Source: Candidatus Uhrbacteria bacterium RIFCSPHIGHO2_02_FULL_57_19
GTDB taxonomy: Bacteria; Patescibacteriota; Patescibacteriia; 2-12-FULL-57-11
Reading direction: 5' to 3'
DNA length: 13,006 nt
Assembly: GCA_001791115.1 (NCBI GenBank)
Contig: MGDZ01000069.1
Span: 1 to 13,006 of the forward strand
The position numbers and the translations under genes were made by a program. Within the stretch, counting starts at the first letter, position 1. Each line of letters starts with the position of its first letter. Below are positions 12,296-13,006 of the stretch, in pieces. The notes below the pieces were generated by a model that was not told the DNA's origin, made no database searches, and worked only from the letters and a program-made list of their open reading frames with translations.

Positions 12296-13006
12296 AACGC
12301 GGCATTTTCGCTACGACACTTATTCTTATCATTCTGGCCGCTTTGTCTTTTGATTTCGGATTCTATGAGACTTATCTTCGGCGGCCAGGATCAAAATCAG
12401 AGAACGTCCCGCTAACGGTCGAGCCGGGAACAGGGGTCAAGGCCATCGCCGCCGAGCTAAAAAATAAAGGCGCCATCCGCAGTCGTTTTATTTTCGAAAC
12501 CTATGTTTGGATCTCCGGCACCCAGGCCAGATTCCAGACTGGGAAGTTTTATGTCCGCTCCGGCCAGTCCTACGCCAAGATCGTCAAACAGCTGACCTCG
12601 CCCGGAGTTTCCGAGCGGGAAATTACCCTGCTTGAAGGATGGGGCATCCGCGAGATGGCCGAGTATCTTAAGCGTCAGGGTATCGCCGAGGTTGAGGATT
12701 TTTACAGAATCGCCGGCACGCCGGCCACAGACTATCGGAACGACCGAGATGCGTTTCGTTCCAAGGATTTCTCGCAGGAATTCGCTTTTCTTGCCGGCCG
12801 ACCGGACTATGTGTCGCTCGAGGGTTATCTTTTTCCAGACACCTATCGCATCCCTTTGGAGGTAACCGCCGAAGATATAGTCCGGGTGATGTTAAAGAAT
12901 TTTGATCGGAGGATTAATCAGGAACTCCGAGCAGAAGCCGAATCCCGGGGACGGACTCTTTTTGAAGTGATCACCCTGGCTTCGATTATCGAGCGCGAGG
13001 TGCGCG
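12292..13006 (+). CDS. mltG: Endolytic murein transglycosylase MltG (3' end beyond window)
   Basis: The first 238 residues are present and the frame is open to the window edge. Residues 4-24 form one membrane anchor. About 42-110 is the LysM-like part (LTVEPGTGVKAIAAELKNKGAIRS), then LEGWGIREMAEYL. The catalytic domain shows LEGYLFPDTYRIP and ends in ASIIEREVR, where Glu234 corresponds to the catalytic glutamate of the family. MltG cuts nascent peptidoglycan strands and sets glycan length. The start overlaps the Nudix stop as ATGA. Confidence 0.95.
   Translation, partial: MKRGIFATTLILIILAALSFDFGFYETYLRRPGSKSENVPLTVEPGTGVKAIAAELKNKGAIRSRFIFETYVWISGTQARFQTGKFYVRSGQSYAKIVKQLTSPGVSEREITLLEGWGIREMAEYLKRQGIAEVEDFYRIAGTPATDYRNDRDAFRSKDFSQEFAFLAGRPDYVSLEGYLFPDTYRIPLEVTAEDIVRVMLKNFDRRINQELRAEAESRGRTLFEVITLASIIEREVR

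Noticed and set aside
1..13006. Defence system, CRISPR array, prophage or biosynthetic cluster
   Set aside because: I found no regularly spaced repeats, no cas, nuclease, toxin-antitoxin or phage genes, and no cluster of biosynthetic enzymes. The repeated sequences are the two MITEs and the internal duplication in the prepilin fusion.

Overview
This 13 kb window looks like a compact chromosome segment from a Patescibacteria (CPR) bacterium, probably of the Parcubacteria type. The placement rests on three things. Genes are packed tightly, with six ATGA stop/start overlaps. Most start codons lack a clear Shine-Dalgarno sequence. The secreted hydrolase begins with a domain (LIKG, YYCGANGKRYVFPNEKTY, GGNVTYKPG) that I know mainly from Parcubacteria surface proteins. 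The placement is inference from protein features; no rRNA or tRNA is present.

Layout, left to right. (1) 2-109: C-terminal end of phosphoglycerate mutase gpmI. (2) 113-274: a 162-bp palindromic MITE inserted exactly at the start codon of mutM. Its 5-bp duplication AATAT rebuilt the ATG. (3) 278-2967: mutM, then a membrane-anchored Ig-like plus beta-propeller protein. (4) 3018-3179: a second copy of the same MITE in inverted orientation, with its own duplication TGTTA. (5) 3203-9478: a long + strand run, probably one operon. It holds a secreted CPR-domain/dienelactone-hydrolase fusion, a thioredoxin-reductase-like flavoprotein, a prepilin-like protein fused to two carboxypeptidase-regulatory-like domains, a zinc/manganese-type ABC ATPase and permease, a PAP2 phosphatase and a cytidylyltransferase-like enzyme. 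(6) 9453-9577: a frameshifted remnant that reads like the C terminus of a mannose-1-phosphate guanylyltransferase. (7) 9611-10719: an orphan 7TM sensor-like protein overlapping a small unknown protein. (8) 10722-11720, minus strand: a membrane-anchored clan GH-A-like glycoside hydrolase. (9) 11747 to the end: a Nudix hydrolase and the start of mltG.

How the genes relate: several products are exported, membrane-bound or act on the cell envelope. These are the propeller protein, hydrolase fusion, prepilin fusion, ABC permease, PAP2 phosphatase, 7TM protein, glycoside hydrolase and MltG. They sit among housekeeping genes for glycolysis, DNA repair, redox and nucleotide sanitation. I do not see a defence system, CRISPR array, transposase gene or prophage. 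The most unusual content is the MITE pair around mutM, the two chimeric surface proteins, the sugar-nucleotide gene remnant and the orphan 7TM/small-protein pair.
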